Positions 16,024-25,162 of a DNA stretch of 64,000 bases are shown piece by piece. Position 1 is the stretch's first letter. Each line of letters opens with the position of its first letter. A program made the position numbers and the translations under genes. Under the pieces are notes generated by a model. That model was not told the origin of the DNA. It ran no database searches and worked only from the letters and a program-made list of their open reading frames with translations. This DNA comes from Thalassovita gelatinovora (lineage in GTDB: Bacteria > Pseudomonadota > Alphaproteobacteria > Rhodobacterales > Rhodobacteraceae), in assembly GCF_001458355.1 (NCBI RefSeq), contig NZ_CYSA01000007.1, positions 64,501 to 128,500 of the forward strand. Direction: 5' to 3'.

Positions 16024-17958
16024 CCCGATCAATTCCTTGCTGAACGGCTGCGGCAACGGATCGCGGCCCAGCCGGGCGCGGTAAACCGGCAAGGATTCTG
16101 CCACCCGCATCACGTAGTTACGAGTTTCGCGGAACGGGATGAATTCGATCCAGTCGATCACGTCCACCGCCCCGGTGCGCGGATCGCCGTAAAGGTCCAT
16201 CCATCGTTCCGGCCGACCCGGTCCGGCATTGTAACCGGCTGCCACCATCAAGATGTTGCCGTTGAACCGCCCACCCAGAGACGCCAGATAGGCGCTGCCC
16301 AGCGTGGCGTTATAGCTCCAATCGCTCAGCACCTTGGCGGGGTCGTGATCAATTCCCAAATCCCGCGCCACCAGTTTGGCGGTGGCCGGCATCAGTTGCA
16401 TCAACCCCTGCGCCCCGGCACCACTGACAACCCGGTGATCAAATTCGCTTTCGCGGCGCGCGATGGCCAGCGACAGCTCCATCGGGACGGGAAATTTCAT
16501 TTTTTGCATCGGGTGCAATGCGTAATAAGGTTCGGCAACAGTCAACCCGCGCCTTGCTGCTTGCTTGCCGACCATCACCGCCAGATGCGGTTGCTGCATT
16601 TCGGTCAACAGATCGCCCAACTGGCCCAGTTCAACAGGGGGAAGAGTTTCGGTCAGATGGCGTAAGAACTGTTCGGTCAGATTCAATTCACCTGCGCGCA
16701 ACAACAGCATCGCAGCTTCGAAAACCGATGAGTTGGCGAAACCGGCCTGACGCCAATCGGGAAAAGGGTGGGTTCCGGCCAATGTGCTGTCGAATGGCAG
16801 ACCCGCCTTTTCCGCCGCCAGCAACCCGTAAAAGCTGGTCTGATACTGCGCGCCTTCGGCATAGGCATGCTGCGCTGCCTCGCTGTCGCCTGCGGCCTCT
16901 TGCGCCCGGCCGATCCAATAGCCGGCACGCCCCAACGAAATCGGGGTATCAACACCGGCGCGAAACCGTTGAAAATGATCGCGGGCCAATTCTGGATCGT
17001 TCAGGAACCGCAGCGCTAAAAACCCCGACAACCATTCCAGATCAGCATAGACCGATCCTTCGGTCAGACCGTGTGTCGACGCAACAGCATACGCAGTCTG
17101 CACTTCGCCTGCCCGCATTTTTTGTCGCGCGAGGCTGCGGCGCCAACCGCCCCATTGATCGGGTTCACCCAACGATGCGGCGGATTTGGATCGTTCCAGC
17201 AATAGCGCGATCGCATCATCGTCGCGGTTCTTCTTCAATCGCCAGCGGAACCGTTCATAGGCAAGACCCGGATCATCGGCCAGATCCTTGGGCACGGCAG
17301 CGATCAACGCGTCCACGTTGTTGCGCTGCGCTCGCAATCCCAACCGCGCGGTGGCCAGTTGGCGCCACCCATCCGGCACCAAGGGCAACATATCGGTCAC
17401 GTTGCTGCTCCAGTGTTGCCATAACACCATGTCGAACCGGGCAATGTGATGCGGGGCCAGAACCTTGGGATAAGCCGCCAGCAGGGCAGCATGTTCGGCA
17501 TTATCCAAAGACAACATGCGCCAACCCAGCACCAACCCGGACTCTGCTTCACCCGCACGATCCGCAGCTGTCAATGCATTGGTATGGGCCAGCAGCCCGG
17601 CACCCGTCTGCGGCGGTTGATCACGAAAAAACGCAATCACCTGTTCCGGCGATGCGTCGATCATCGCATCCTCACTGCGTTGGCGCAGCAGTTTCAACCC
17701 CGGCCAGTCGGCACGACGGTCCAGAAACGCCATGACTTCATCCGGGGTGCCACGACCGGCGCGTAACCGCATCCATTCGATGATGTCTTCGGCCGTCGGA
17801 CCGCCGGCCCGTTCCGCCAATTTCGCCGCCTTGTCCCAATCACGCCCTTGGGCGGCGTCAATGGCATTTGCCAACGGCTGCGGGCCTGTGGCCTGCTCGG
17901 CACGAGCGGGAAGAATCGTCGCAGACAGCAGGAGGATGATGGGAATAAGGCGCAACAT
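15997..17958 (-). CDS. Periplasmic lytic transglycosylase (Slt70-like)
   Basis: A 653-residue protein with a signal peptide ([20 protein letters not shown]), a long alpha-helical superhelix (about 25-480) and a C-terminal SLT catalytic domain (about 490-640). The catalytic glutamate is in [10 protein letters not shown], followed by [16 protein letters not shown] and [13 protein letters not shown], the usual SLT motifs. It cleaves peptidoglycan strands to 1,6-anhydro-muropeptides. The open frame extends upstream to 18369, but the signal peptide fixes the start at 17958. It is divergent from dapA, which supplies diaminopimelate for the same cell wall. Confidence 0.93.
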   Translation of the reverse strand: MLRLIPIILLLSATILPARAEQATGPQPLANAIDAAQGRDWDKAAKLAERAGGPTAEDIIEWMRLRAGRGTPDEVMAFLDRRADWPGLKLLRQRSEDAMIDASPEQVIAFFRDQPPQTGAGLLAHTNALTAADRAGEAESGLVLGWRMLSLDNAEHAALLAAYPKVLAPHHIARFDMVLWQHWSSNVTDMLPLVPDGWRQLATARLGLRAQRNNVDALIAAVPKDLADDPGLAYERFRWRLKKNRDDDAIALLLERSKSAASLGEPDQWGGWRRSLARQKMRAGEVQTAYAVASTHGLTEGSVYADLEWLSGFLALRFLNDPELARDHFQRFRAGVDTPISLGRAGYWIGRAQEAAGDSEAAQHAYAEGAQYQTSFYGLLAAEKAGLPFDSTLAGTHPFPDWRQAGFANSSVFEAAMLLLRAGELNLTEQFLRHLTETLPPVELGQLGDLLTEMQQPHLAVMVGKQAARRGLTVAEPYYALHPMQKMKFPVPMELSLAIARRESEFDHRVVSGAGAQGLMQLMPATAKLVARDLGIDHDPAKVLSDWSYNATLGSAYLASLGGRFNGNILMVAAGYNAGPGRPERWMDLYGDPRTGAVDVIDWIEFIPFRETRNYVMRVAESLPVYRARLGRDPLPQPFSKELIGSSVLPLSP

Positions 17959-18115
17959 GGCTTGCTTTTTCAAAGGAACAAAGGATAGACAACTCAAGCT
18001 TAATTCCGTGTGCGCTTCGGGGCAAATCACGAAGACGAAATATCGCCTTTCCCCCCGCCTACGGTTATTCAACATCTTCGGGCCTGGGCCCGCCAAACGA
18101 CAGAAGGAGCGTGTC

Positions 18116-18988
18116 ATGTTCAAAGGATCTTTTCCTGCTTTGGTCACGCCGTTCAAGAACGGCGAGCTGGATCTGGAAACGCTCAAGAAACTGGTCGAAT
18201 GGCATATCGGTGAAGGCACCAACGGGTTCGTGCCGGTTGGCACCACCGGCGAAAGCCCGACGCTGACCCACCGAGAACATGAAACCGTGGTCGAAGAAAC
18301 CGTCAAGGCCGCCGCAGGCCGGGTGCCGGTGATCGCGGGCGCGGGCAGCAACAACACGCTAGAAGGCATCCGGTTGATTCAGCATGCCGAAAAGGTCGGC
18401 GCGGATGCCGCCCTCGTGGTGACGCCCTATTACAATAAGCCGACCCAGCGAGGGTTGATCGCGCATTTCACCGCGCTGCATGATTGCTGCGATCTGCCGA
18501 TCATCATCTACAACATTCCGGGCCGGTCGGTGATCGACATGACCCCCGAAACCATGGGTGAACTGTCCAAGTTGCCCCGGATCATAGGGGTCAAGGACGC
18601 CACTGGCGATCTGGTCCGGGTTTCGCAGCAACGCGCAACCTGCGGCGCGGATTTCTGCCAGTTGTCGGGTGAAGATGCCACTGCGCTTGGTTTCAACGCG
18701 CATGGCGGTGTTGGCTGCATTTCGGTCACTGCCAATGTCGCGCCGAAACTTTGCGCCGAATTCCAAGCGGCGACGCTAGCGGGCGATTACACCAAGGCAC
18801 TAGACTATCAGGACCGGCTGATGCCGCTGCACGAAGCGATCTTCATCGAACCCGGACTGGTCGGCGCGAAATACGCGATGGCCAAGCTGGGCCTGTGCAG
18901 CGAAGAAGTCCGCCTGCCTTTGACCGGCCTGCTGGACAGCACCAAGGTCAGCATCGACGCGGCGATGATTCATGCCGGCTTGATCTAA
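18116..18988 (+). CDS. dapA: 4-hydroxy-tetrahydrodipicolinate synthase
   Basis: A 290-residue TIM-barrel enzyme that condenses pyruvate with aspartate semialdehyde, the first step of the lysine/diaminopimelate branch. [12 protein letters not shown] is the substrate-binding loop, YNIPGRS carries the catalytic tyrosine, and IGVKDATGD holds the Schiff-base lysine. The start at 18116 has AAGGAG 8 bases upstream. A perfect bidirectional terminator follows. The next enzyme of the pathway, dapB, is at 37151. Confidence 0.97.
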   Translation: MFKGSFPALVTPFKNGELDLETLKKLVEWHIGEGTNGFVPVGTTGESPTLTHREHETVVEETVKAAAGRVPVIAGAGSNNTLEGIRLIQHAEKVGADAALVVTPYYNKPTQRGLIAHFTALHDCCDLPIIIYNIPGRSVIDMTPETMGELSKLPRIIGVKDATGDLVRVSQQRATCGADFCQLSGEDATALGFNAHGGVGCISVTANVAPKLCAEFQAATLAGDYTKALDYQDRLMPLHEAIFIEPGLVGAKYAMAKLGLCSEEVRLPLTGLLDSTKVSIDAAMIHAGLI

Positions 18989-19003
18989 AGCCCCTCGAAT
19001 TCA

Positions 19004-19042
19004 AAACAAAAACGCCCGGTCGCTGACCGGGCGTTTTTGTTT
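19004..19042. terminator. Bidirectional rho-independent terminator between dapA and the SulP gene
   Basis: An 18-bp perfect inverted repeat: a 9-bp core CGCCCGGTC / GACCGGGCG with a 3-base loop (GCT), flanked by A-rich and T-rich arms that give a U-run on both strands. It serves the convergent dapA (+) and SulP (-) genes. Confidence 0.95.
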
Positions 19043-19060
19043 CATGAGTGGTCTTGGTGA

Positions 19061-20830
19061 TTATTCTGCGGCACGTTTATCATCAGACTCGATATCGTCC
19101 GCCAAATCAGGGCGGGTCAGCGCCACCAATGCGTCATATTGCGACAAGTATACTTCGCCGCTCATTTCCTCAAGGAAATGACTGCGCTTCAACCGATCCA
19201 TCACCGGGCCTTTCACCTCGGATAGGTGCAGTTTGATCCCGACATCGGTCAGGCGATGGTTGATTGCTTCCAGACTTTCCAGCGCCGACATGTCGATTTC
19301 ATTCACCGCCGAACATTGCAGCACCACATGCTTGATCGGTTCGTCACAGGCGATGCGGTCATAGACGTAGTCTTCCAAGAACCGCGCGTTCGCGAAGTAC
19401 AGGCTTTCATCGACCCGCAACGTCAGCACGTTGGGATTGGTCTGCACGTCGTGGCGCAGGATGTTGCGGAAATGCTGGGTACCCGGGACCAGACCGACCT
19501 CGGCAACATGCGGCCGCGAGGTTTTGTAGAGAAACAGCAGCACCGACAGGCCCACACCGGTCGACACGCCAATTTCCACGCCAAAGCCCAGCGTCAGGAA
19601 GATGGTCGCGGCCACGGCTGCAAAATCGACCTTGGAATATTTCCATGTGCGGCTGAGGATCGAAAAATCGACCAAGCTCAACACCGCCACGATGATGGTC
19701 GCGGCCAGCGTCGCCTTGGGCAGGAAGAACAACAAAGGCGTCAGCAGTAGCGCGGCAAACAGAATACCCACAGCGGTAAAAGCGCCCGCAGCCGGGGTTT
19801 CCGCACCGGCGTCAAAATTGACCACAGACCGGGCGAAACCGCCGGTCACCGGATAGCCGCCGGAAATCGCCGCAGCGATGTTCGACGCGCCCAGACCGAC
19901 CAGTTCCTGATCCGGGGTGATGCGCTGACGTTTCTTTGCCGCCAGAGTCTGGGCCACCGACACGGATTCAACGAAACCGATGATCGAAATCAACAGCGCC
20001 GAAACGAACAGCGACGACCAGATTTCACCGTCAAACGATGGCATGGTCAGCGGCGGCAGGCCCATCGGCACATCGCCCACAATCTTCACGCCCTTGTCGG
20101 CCAAACCGAAAATCCACGTTGCCAAAGTCGTCAGCACCACTGCCCCGACCGGACCAGCCTTGGCCAGGATATCGGCCAGACGCGGTTTCAGCCCGAAGCC
20201 CAGCAAAAGCGGCTTCAGCCCTTTGCGCACCCAGAACAGAAAACCCGTCGTCGTCAGGCCGATGAACAGGGTGATGGGGTTGGTCAGGTGTTGATTTTCG
20301 AACAGCGATTTCACCAGCTCGACCAGATTGTGACCACTGGCATCAATGCCAAAGATGTGTTTCAACTGCGATGTCGCGATCAGAACCCCGGATGCGGTGA
20401 TGAACCCGGCAATCACTGGGTGGGACAGAAAATTCGCCAGAAAACCCAGCCGGAAAATCCCCAAGACCAGCAGGATCACACCGGAAATAAAGGCCAGAGT
20501 GACCGCCGCCGCGGCATATTCCGCAGTCCCCTGAAGCGCCATGTTGCCAACGGCGGCAGCCGTCATCAAAGACACCACCGCGACCGGGCCAACCGCCAGC
20601 GCACGCGAGGTTCCAAAGATGGCATAGGCAACCAGCGGCAGGATCGACGCATAAAGCCCCATTTCCGCCGGCAACCCCGCCAGAAGCGCATAAGCCAAGG
20701 ATTGCGGGATCAGCATGATCGTAACGATCACCGCCGCAACCAAATCGCTGGTCAAGGTGTCTTTGTCATAGGTCTTGGACCATTGCAGGATCGGTAAATG
20801 CCGCTCCAGCATCGCGCGTTTCAATAACAT
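19061..20830 (-). CDS. SulP family inorganic anion transporter
   Basis: A 589-residue SLC26/SulP carrier. The N-terminal membrane domain (about 25-420) begins with the family signature LIPQSLAYALLAGLPAEMGLYASILP. A C-terminal STAS domain (about 440-560) contains IKHVVLQCSAVNEIDMSALESL, with the conserved serine region. SulP proteins move sulfate, bicarbonate or other anions with Na+ or H+. Its position beside a sulfide:quinone oxidoreductase suggests a sulfur oxyanion. A spaced inverted repeat ATTC-N8-GAAT lies about 40 bases before its start, and a hairpin separates it from the upstream gene, so it likely has its own promoter. Confidence 0.93.
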   Translation of the reverse strand: MLLKRAMLERHLPILQWSKTYDKDTLTSDLVAAVIVTIMLIPQSLAYALLAGLPAEMGLYASILPLVAYAIFGTSRALAVGPVAVVSLMTAAAVGNMALQGTAEYAAAAVTLAFISGVILLVLGIFRLGFLANFLSHPVIAGFITASGVLIATSQLKHIFGIDASGHNLVELVKSLFENQHLTNPITLFIGLTTTGFLFWVRKGLKPLLLGFGLKPRLADILAKAGPVGAVVLTTLATWIFGLADKGVKIVGDVPMGLPPLTMPSFDGEIWSSLFVSALLISIIGFVESVSVAQTLAAKKRQRITPDQELVGLGASNIAAAISGGYPVTGGFARSVVNFDAGAETPAAGAFTAVGILFAALLLTPLLFFLPKATLAATIIVAVLSLVDFSILSRTWKYSKVDFAAVAATIFLTLGFGVEIGVSTGVGLSVLLFLYKTSRPHVAEVGLVPGTQHFRNILRHDVQTNPNVLTLRVDESLYFANARFLEDYVYDRIACDEPIKHVVLQCSAVNEIDMSALESLEAINHRLTDVGIKLHLSEVKGPVMDRLKRSHFLEEMSGEVYLSQYDALVALTRPDLADDIESDDKRAAE

Positions 20831-20868
20831 GGGTTTTCCTGTCGCACAGAATCTGTTCGCCCTTATAT

Positions 20869-20884
20869 ATTCAAAAAGTCGAAT
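20869..20884. promoter_or_regulatory. ATTC-N8-GAAT operator candidate upstream of the SulP gene
   Basis: ATTCAAAAAGTCGAAT lies 39 bases upstream of the SulP ATG; on the minus strand a TATATA box (20863-20868) directly follows it. The spaced inverted repeat ATTC-N8-GAAT is, as I recall it, the target of the sulfide-responsive repressor SqrR of Rhodobacter capsulatus. The sequence is exact; the regulator is inference from the motif and the neighbouring SQR gene. Confidence 0.5.
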
Positions 20885-20980
20885 AAGTGAAGGGCGAAAA
20901 TGGGAAAGTTCATCTTCTTGGCCTGAGCCTTGTCACAGCGCATGCGGCAAACGGACCGGATCTGAAGCCAGAAAACACGC

Positions 20981-21008
20981 ATGCAAGCCCGATTGACCGG
21001 GCTTGCAT
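20981..21008 (-). terminator. Terminator downstream of the SQR fusion gene
   Basis: ATGCAAGCCCG at 20981-20991 pairs perfectly with CGGGCTTGCAT at 20998-21008 (11 bp, 6-base loop). On the minus strand it is followed by a TTTT run about six bases on, 43 bases after the SQR stop. Confidence 0.75.
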
Positions 21009-21050
21009 AAAGAAGCTTGGTTCGCCAACAGCGGCGCTTGGAACACAAGA

Positions 21051-22724
21051 TCAACCGGCTGAAACACGTTCCGGTTTGATCATCCATTCCTTGCCGCGCA
21101 GCATCGCGCGCCAATAGACCGGCGGCAGAATCTGTTCCTTCAGGATCCAAGCCGCGCGTGTCGGTTTGGTTCCGTCCAGAATGAATTTTGGGAACGACGG
21201 CAGCAATGTACCGCCATAACCGAATTCGGCCAGAACGATCTTGCCGCGCTCGACTGTCAGCGGGCACGACCCGTAACCGTTATAGATCGCGGTCGGGGAT
21301 TTACCGTTGACGTCATCGACCAGATTTTCGGCCACCACCGGCGCCTGCATCCGGGCCGCAGCTGCGGTTTTGGCGTTGGGGGCGTTCATCACGTCGCCCA
21401 GCGACCATATATTGTCATATTCCTTGTGCCGCAGCGTGGCCTGATCCACATCAATCCAACCGGCCGCATCGGCCAGCGGCGACACCCGGATGAAATCGGG
21501 TGCAGTCTGTGGCGGGCAAACATGCATCATGTCGAACTCGACTTCGATCCGTTCCACCGGCGTGTCCGGCTTGGCGACGTCGAACCAAGCTTTCTTGGCT
21601 GGCCCATCGACCGCGACCAGATTGTTGAAGAAGTTCAGTTTTGCATCATAGCGTTCAATATATTTTTCCAGTGCCGGGACATAGTCCTTCACCCCAAACA
21701 ACACGCCGCCCGCATTCATGAAGTTGACGTCGATATCCTTCAAAACCCCTGTCCGAAGCCAATGATCGCTGGACAGATACAGCGCCTTTTGCGGCGCGCC
21801 GGCGCATTTGATCGGCATCGGCGGCTGGGTGAACAGCGCCCGGCCCGATTTCAGACCCTTGACCAATTCCCAAGTGTATGGGGCCAGATCATAACGGTAA
21901 TTCGACGTTACGCCATTTTTACCCAGCGTATCGACCAGTCCTTCAACCTTGTGCCAGTCCAGCTTCAGGCCCGGGCAGATGACCAGACGGTCGTATTTCA
22001 CCACCCGGCACCCATCAAGGACCACCGCGTTATCCTTGGGTTCGAATGCCGCCACGGCGGATTTGATCCAATGCACACCCTTGGGGATCAGGCTGCCCAT
22101 GGTCTTGGCCGTGGTCTCAGGATCGAAAATGCCGGCACCGACCATGGTCCAACCGGGTTGATAATAATGGATGTCAGCCGGATCGAGAATGGCAATTTCC
22201 AAATCGGGTTTGCGGGCATGGATGCTGGACGCAACGGCGATCCCGGCAGCCCCGCCGCCAACGATCACGACATCGAATTTCGCGTCCCCGGTATCGGTCG
22301 GCGTTTTGCCACCATTCACAATGCGGCGCACCACACCAGCCATATCATAGCCCGCAGCCTTGGCTGCGGCGAGGATATCTGCGGTCGGTTTTTCCTTGGC
22401 CACCGACAAGGACCACAAGGTCGTCGAACGGGTGCCGGTCCGACAATAGGCCAAAGTCGGGCCGGGCAATTCCATCAGCGCCTTGCCGAAATCATCAGCA
22501 TCTTCATCGCGCACCTTGCCAGCGGTGATCGGCAGATACCGGATCTGCAACCCTTGTGCCTGAGCCGCCGCCTCGATTTCTTCAAAAGTCGGCTGGTCGG
22601 CAGCTTCGCCATCGGGCCGATTACAGATAACTGAACGGAACCCAAGTTCGGCCACGTTGACCAGATCTTCTGGTTGAATCTGGGGGGCGACAGAGAGTTC
22701 GTCGGAAATTTTCTTGGGGTCCAT
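21051..22724 (-). CDS. Rhodanese-like DUF442 domain fused to type II sulfide:quinone oxidoreductase
   Basis: About 557 residues. Residues 1-140 are a DUF442/TIGR01244 domain with the loop YCRTGTRS (C94): C-x4-R, the six-residue loop of rhodaneses, not the longer C-x5-R of phosphatases. From about 150 on is an FAD enzyme (VVIVGGGAAGIAVASSI) very similar to mitochondrial SQOR: the two redox cysteines are in PIKCAGAPQK (C307) and YGSCPL (C487), followed by KIVLAEF and PVYWRAMLRG. It should oxidise H2S to persulfide, passing electrons to quinone, with the fused domain taking the sulfane sulfur. AGGA lies 8 bases before the ATG at 22724; an ATG two codons upstream is too close to it. The DUF2892 gene precedes it by 21 bases. 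Confidence 0.9.
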   Translation of the reverse strand: MDPKKISDELSVAPQIQPEDLVNVAELGFRSVICNRPDGEAADQPTFEEIEAAAQAQGLQIRYLPITAGKVRDEDADDFGKALMELPGPTLAYCRTGTRSTTLWSLSVAKEKPTADILAAAKAAGYDMAGVVRRIVNGGKTPTDTGDAKFDVVIVGGGAAGIAVASSIHARKPDLEIAILDPADIHYYQPGWTMVGAGIFDPETTAKTMGSLIPKGVHWIKSAVAAFEPKDNAVVLDGCRVVKYDRLVICPGLKLDWHKVEGLVDTLGKNGVTSNYRYDLAPYTWELVKGLKSGRALFTQPPMPIKCAGAPQKALYLSSDHWLRTGVLKDIDVNFMNAGGVLFGVKDYVPALEKYIERYDAKLNFFNNLVAVDGPAKKAWFDVAKPDTPVERIEVEFDMMHVCPPQTAPDFIRVSPLADAAGWIDVDQATLRHKEYDNIWSLGDVMNAPNAKTAAAARMQAPVVAENLVDDVNGKSPTAIYNGYGSCPLTVERGKIVLAEFGYGGTLLPSFPKFILDGTKPTRAAWILKEQILPPVYWRAMLRGKEWMIKPERVSAG

Positions 22725-22745
22725 GATCATAGTCCTTTCATGGGA

Positions 22746-22958
22746 TCATACGCGGCAGGTCGAAATACCAAGCAATCGATAGAGCGGGCAGAACCTGAAG
22801 ACGGAACTAAGCGCGAGGGCCGCGCCGAACGCCATAACCAACAGTCGAACCGGAACCACATCCAAAACGGAAGAACCGGTCAGATAAGGCAATAGGAACA
22901 ATCCCACGCCCATAACAAGACGGATCAGCCGATCCAGATTGCCGACATTGCAGATCAT
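22746..22958 (-). CDS. DUF2892 (YgaP-type) small membrane protein
   Basis: A 70-residue protein with two membrane helices (about 12-30 and 35-55) and the family pattern N-V-G-x-L-D-R-L-I-R near the start and FCPLYRLLGIST at the end. DUF2892 domains form the membrane tail of the rhodanese YgaP and occur beside SQR and persulfide dioxygenase genes. Here it leads the SQR operon. GAGGAGG sits just before the ATG at 22958; an upstream in-frame extension lacks a ribosome site. Confidence 0.88.
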   Translation of the reverse strand: MICNVGNLDRLIRLVMGVGLFLLPYLTGSSVLDVVPVRLLVMAFGAALALSSVFRFCPLYRLLGISTCRV

Positions 22959-22981
22959 GATTCCTCCTCGAATACTTAACA

Positions 22982-23009
22982 CATATACGAATACGAATAT
23001 GAATTTCAA
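22982..23009 (-). promoter_or_regulatory. Promoter with tandem hexamer repeats for the DUF2892-SQR operon
   Basis: On the minus strand TTGAAA (23004-23009) and TATATG (22982-22987) are 16 bases apart, 24 bases or so before the start of the DUF2892 gene. The spacer holds near-tandem ATTCAT/ATTCGT/ATTCGT units. Repeats overlapping the -10 box suggest a repressor site; BigR/SqrR-type sulfide sensors bind at such positions in similar operons. The exact ATTC-N8-GAAT seen before the SulP gene is not present here. Confidence 0.5.
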
Positions 23010-23150
23010 CCAGAAAGAAACAACACGGGTTAAGCGTCTGAAAAAATTACATGATATGAAGAAAATCCGGGAAATTTGGAACCGGTCCTCTGGCATCAGA
23101 TGCGAAGTGGTTCAGGTTCTACACGCAACAGCGGTCCAATACCCGCAAAC

Positions 23151-23176
23151 GGAAAACCCCCGCCTTTCGGCGAGGG
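23151..23176 (-). terminator. Terminator of the nucleobase permease gene
   Basis: On the minus strand CCCTCGCC-gaaa-GGCGGGGG (one mismatch in 8 bp) is followed by TTTT. It lies 24 bases after the permease stop and separates the purine cluster from the sulfide operon. Confidence 0.85.
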
Positions 23177-23200
23177 TAAAGGTTCAGGTTCTGGTCGAAA

Positions 23201-24550
23201 TCAGTCCAGATCTTCAGGCAGCAGAAGATTGAGAAGGATCGACAGGCCCGCTGCGGGCAACAAACCGCTGGTCAACAGGATCTGCAACGTCTTGGGCAGA
23301 TGCTGCAATGCGCCGGGTTCCAGTTGCAGGCCCAGCCCCAGCGACAGCGACACCGCGAAGATCACCATGTTGCGACGGTTCCACGTAACTTCGGACAACA
23401 TGCTGACACCCGCAGCTGCGACCATGCCGAACATCACGATCACACCACCGCCCAACACATTGATCGGAATCGTCGAAACGATCGCGCCAAATTTCGGGAT
23501 CAGCCCGCAAAGGATCAGGAAGATCGCGCCGATGGTGACCACATGGCGGCTCATCACGCCGGTGATCGAGATCAAACCGACATTCTGACTGAAAGACGTG
23601 TTCGGCAATCCGCCGAATACCCCGGCCACGGCCGTTCCCAGACCATCGGCAAAGGTCGCACCAGCGATTTCGCGATCAGTGGCTTCGCGGCCCGCCCCAC
23701 CTTTGCAAATACCGCTGACATCGCCGACGGTTTCAATCGCCGAAATCACCGCCATGAAACACATGCCAATGATGATCGCACTGTTGAATTCAAACCCCCA
23801 TTTGAACGGCATCGGCAGGGCGAAGGAGGCCGCGCGGCCGACATTGCCAAAATTCACCTGCCCCATCAGATAGGCCACGATGTACCCCGCGACGAGACCG
23901 ATCAGAACGGATGCAACCGAACTAAGCCCCTTGGTGAAGAACTTGAACCCCAAGGTCACCAGAACCACCACAAGCGCCGGTGTCCACATTGCCAGCGACC
24001 CGAATTCCGGCTTGCCCATCAGCGGAACACCACCGGCGGCATATTGGATGCCGACCTTGACCAGCGACAGCCCGATCATCAGAACGATCAGCCCGGTCAC
24101 AAGGGGCGGCAGGGCGAAACGGATCTTGCCGATCACAGTCCCAAGCAGGAAATGGAAGATACCGCCGATCACGATCCCGGTCATCAGACCGGCCATTCCG
24201 GCGGTACCCTGCCCAGCCACGGCCGGGATCATCACCGGCAGAAAAGCAAAGCTGGTGCCCTGCACAATCGGCAACCGCGCCCCGACCGGCCCCATGCCGA
24301 TGGTTTGAAACAGCGTCGCAATGCCGGCAAACAGCATCGACATCTGAATCATGTAGATCAGATTGGGGAAATCCGGGCTATTTGAACCAAAGCCGAACCC
24401 CGCAGCCCCGGCCACGATGATCGCAGGGGTCACATTGCTGGCGAACATCGCCAACACGTGTTGAATGCCCAAAGGCACCGCCTTGGCCAAAGGCGGGGTA
24501 AAATCCGGGTCCATCATCTGGGCCGGTGTTCCAAGTGTCGTGTCAGTCAT
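23201..24550 (-). CDS. NCS2-family xanthine/uric acid permease
   Basis: A 449-residue nucleobase:cation symporter of the NCS2 family, about 14 membrane segments. QTIGMGPVGARLPIVQGTSFAF and the C-terminal-half motif GLPNTSFSQNVGLISITGV are family marks; the Q/E-N-x-G motif of xanthine and urate transporters is in FSQNVGLI. Position at the end of a purine-ring breakdown cluster supports import of xanthine or urate rather than uracil. It is the last gene of the minus-strand group puuE-uraD, allE-like, allA, permease. A small hairpin (AGCCCC/GGGGCT, 24573-24592) lies in its leader. Confidence 0.9.
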   Translation of the reverse strand: MTDTTLGTPAQMMDPDFTPPLAKAVPLGIQHVLAMFASNVTPAIIVAGAAGFGFGSNSPDFPNLIYMIQMSMLFAGIATLFQTIGMGPVGARLPIVQGTSFAFLPVMIPAVAGQGTAGMAGLMTGIVIGGIFHFLLGTVIGKIRFALPPLVTGLIVLMIGLSLVKVGIQYAAGGVPLMGKPEFGSLAMWTPALVVVLVTLGFKFFTKGLSSVASVLIGLVAGYIVAYLMGQVNFGNVGRAASFALPMPFKWGFEFNSAIIIGMCFMAVISAIETVGDVSGICKGGAGREATDREIAGATFADGLGTAVAGVFGGLPNTSFSQNVGLISITGVMSRHVVTIGAIFLILCGLIPKFGAIVSTIPINVLGGGVIVMFGMVAAAGVSMLSEVTWNRRNMVIFAVSLSLGLGLQLEPGALQHLPKTLQILLTSGLLPAAGLSILLNLLLPEDLD

Positions 24551-24595
24551 CCCTCGTTCTCCTGTTGGGAAGAGCCCCTCTTGTTGGGGGCTGCA

Positions 24596-25084
24596 TTAAA
24601 TTTGGACCACGCAAGGTGGGTCGAGCCGGACCTCCTCCAAGTTCGGTGTGTCGCCGATCCGGTCAATCACGGCGAACAGGCCGGGGGCATGCAGTGGCGT
24701 CAAAACCCCATGCCAGATGCCCCGGTGAAAATTGATCGCCTGCCCCGGTGCCGCCAGAAAGGCGTGGAAATCGGCAGGCGTGCCATTGTCGTCCGCAGCC
24801 ACGATCACCAGCCAGTCATCCATCGACATCGGGATAAAAGCCTGACTGCCATCCGGATGACGTTCGACCAGATCAAGACAATAGGGCAGGCTGCGCGGTT
24901 CTGCCTTGAAGATCGAAATGCCCGCCCGCCCGTCCGGGCCAAAATCCAGCTTTGCCCGATCATGGAACCGGCCGCAGAACCCTTGATTGATGATTTTGTC
25001 CGGTGCCCCTTCGGCTTCCATCACATCACCGAAAGGGGCAAAGGCGTCGGCGGTCAGGGGTTGGAGTTTGATCACATCAGGCAT
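24596..25084 (-). CDS. allA: Ureidoglycolate lyase
   Basis: A 162-residue cupin-like enzyme that splits (S)-ureidoglycolate into glyoxylate and urea, the last ring-carbon step of purine breakdown. It begins IKLQPLTADAFAPFGDVME and has the motifs PHERHPDGSQAF-like VERHPDGSQAFIPM, WLVIVA and FHRGIWHGVL seen in AllA. The ATG at 25084 is chosen because AAAGGAAA precedes it. The dispersed repeat copy D occupies the gap to the upstream gene. Confidence 0.95.
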   Translation of the reverse strand: MPDVIKLQPLTADAFAPFGDVMEAEGAPDKIINQGFCGRFHDRAKLDFGPDGRAGISIFKAEPRSLPYCLDLVERHPDGSQAFIPMSMDDWLVIVAADDNGTPADFHAFLAAPGQAINFHRGIWHGVLTPLHAPGLFAVIDRIGDTPNLEEVRLDPPCVVQI

Positions 25085-25104
25085 GGGCGTTTCCTTTCGG
25101 ACCG

Positions 25105-25162
25105 GCGGGGGGCTGTCTGCCCCCCGCACCCCCCGAGGATATTTTAAAACAGAAGAAGATCA
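25105..25162 (-). repeat. Dispersed tag-plus-hairpin intergenic repeat, copy D
   Basis: Read on the minus strand: GATCTTCTTCTGTTTTAAAA, TATCCTCGGGGGG, then a hairpin GCGGGGGGC-agaca-GCCCCCCGC (25105-25127, 9 bp). The tag matches copy A at 4361. Unlike A and B it lies inside a same-strand gene group, between the ureidoglycine aminohydrolase and allA genes. Confidence 0.65.

Noticed and set aside
15997-18369. 790-codon frame for the lytic transglycosylase
   Set aside because: The first 137 codons run over the dapA start on the other strand, and a typical signal peptide begins at 17958.
21426-22634. Long plus-strand open frame (402 codons) opposite the SQR gene
   Set aside because: It is entirely antisense to a gene with clear motifs, has no ribosome site and shows the composition expected of a shadow frame. 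The same applies to the long antisense frames at 23300-24385, 28509-29699 and 2255-3436.
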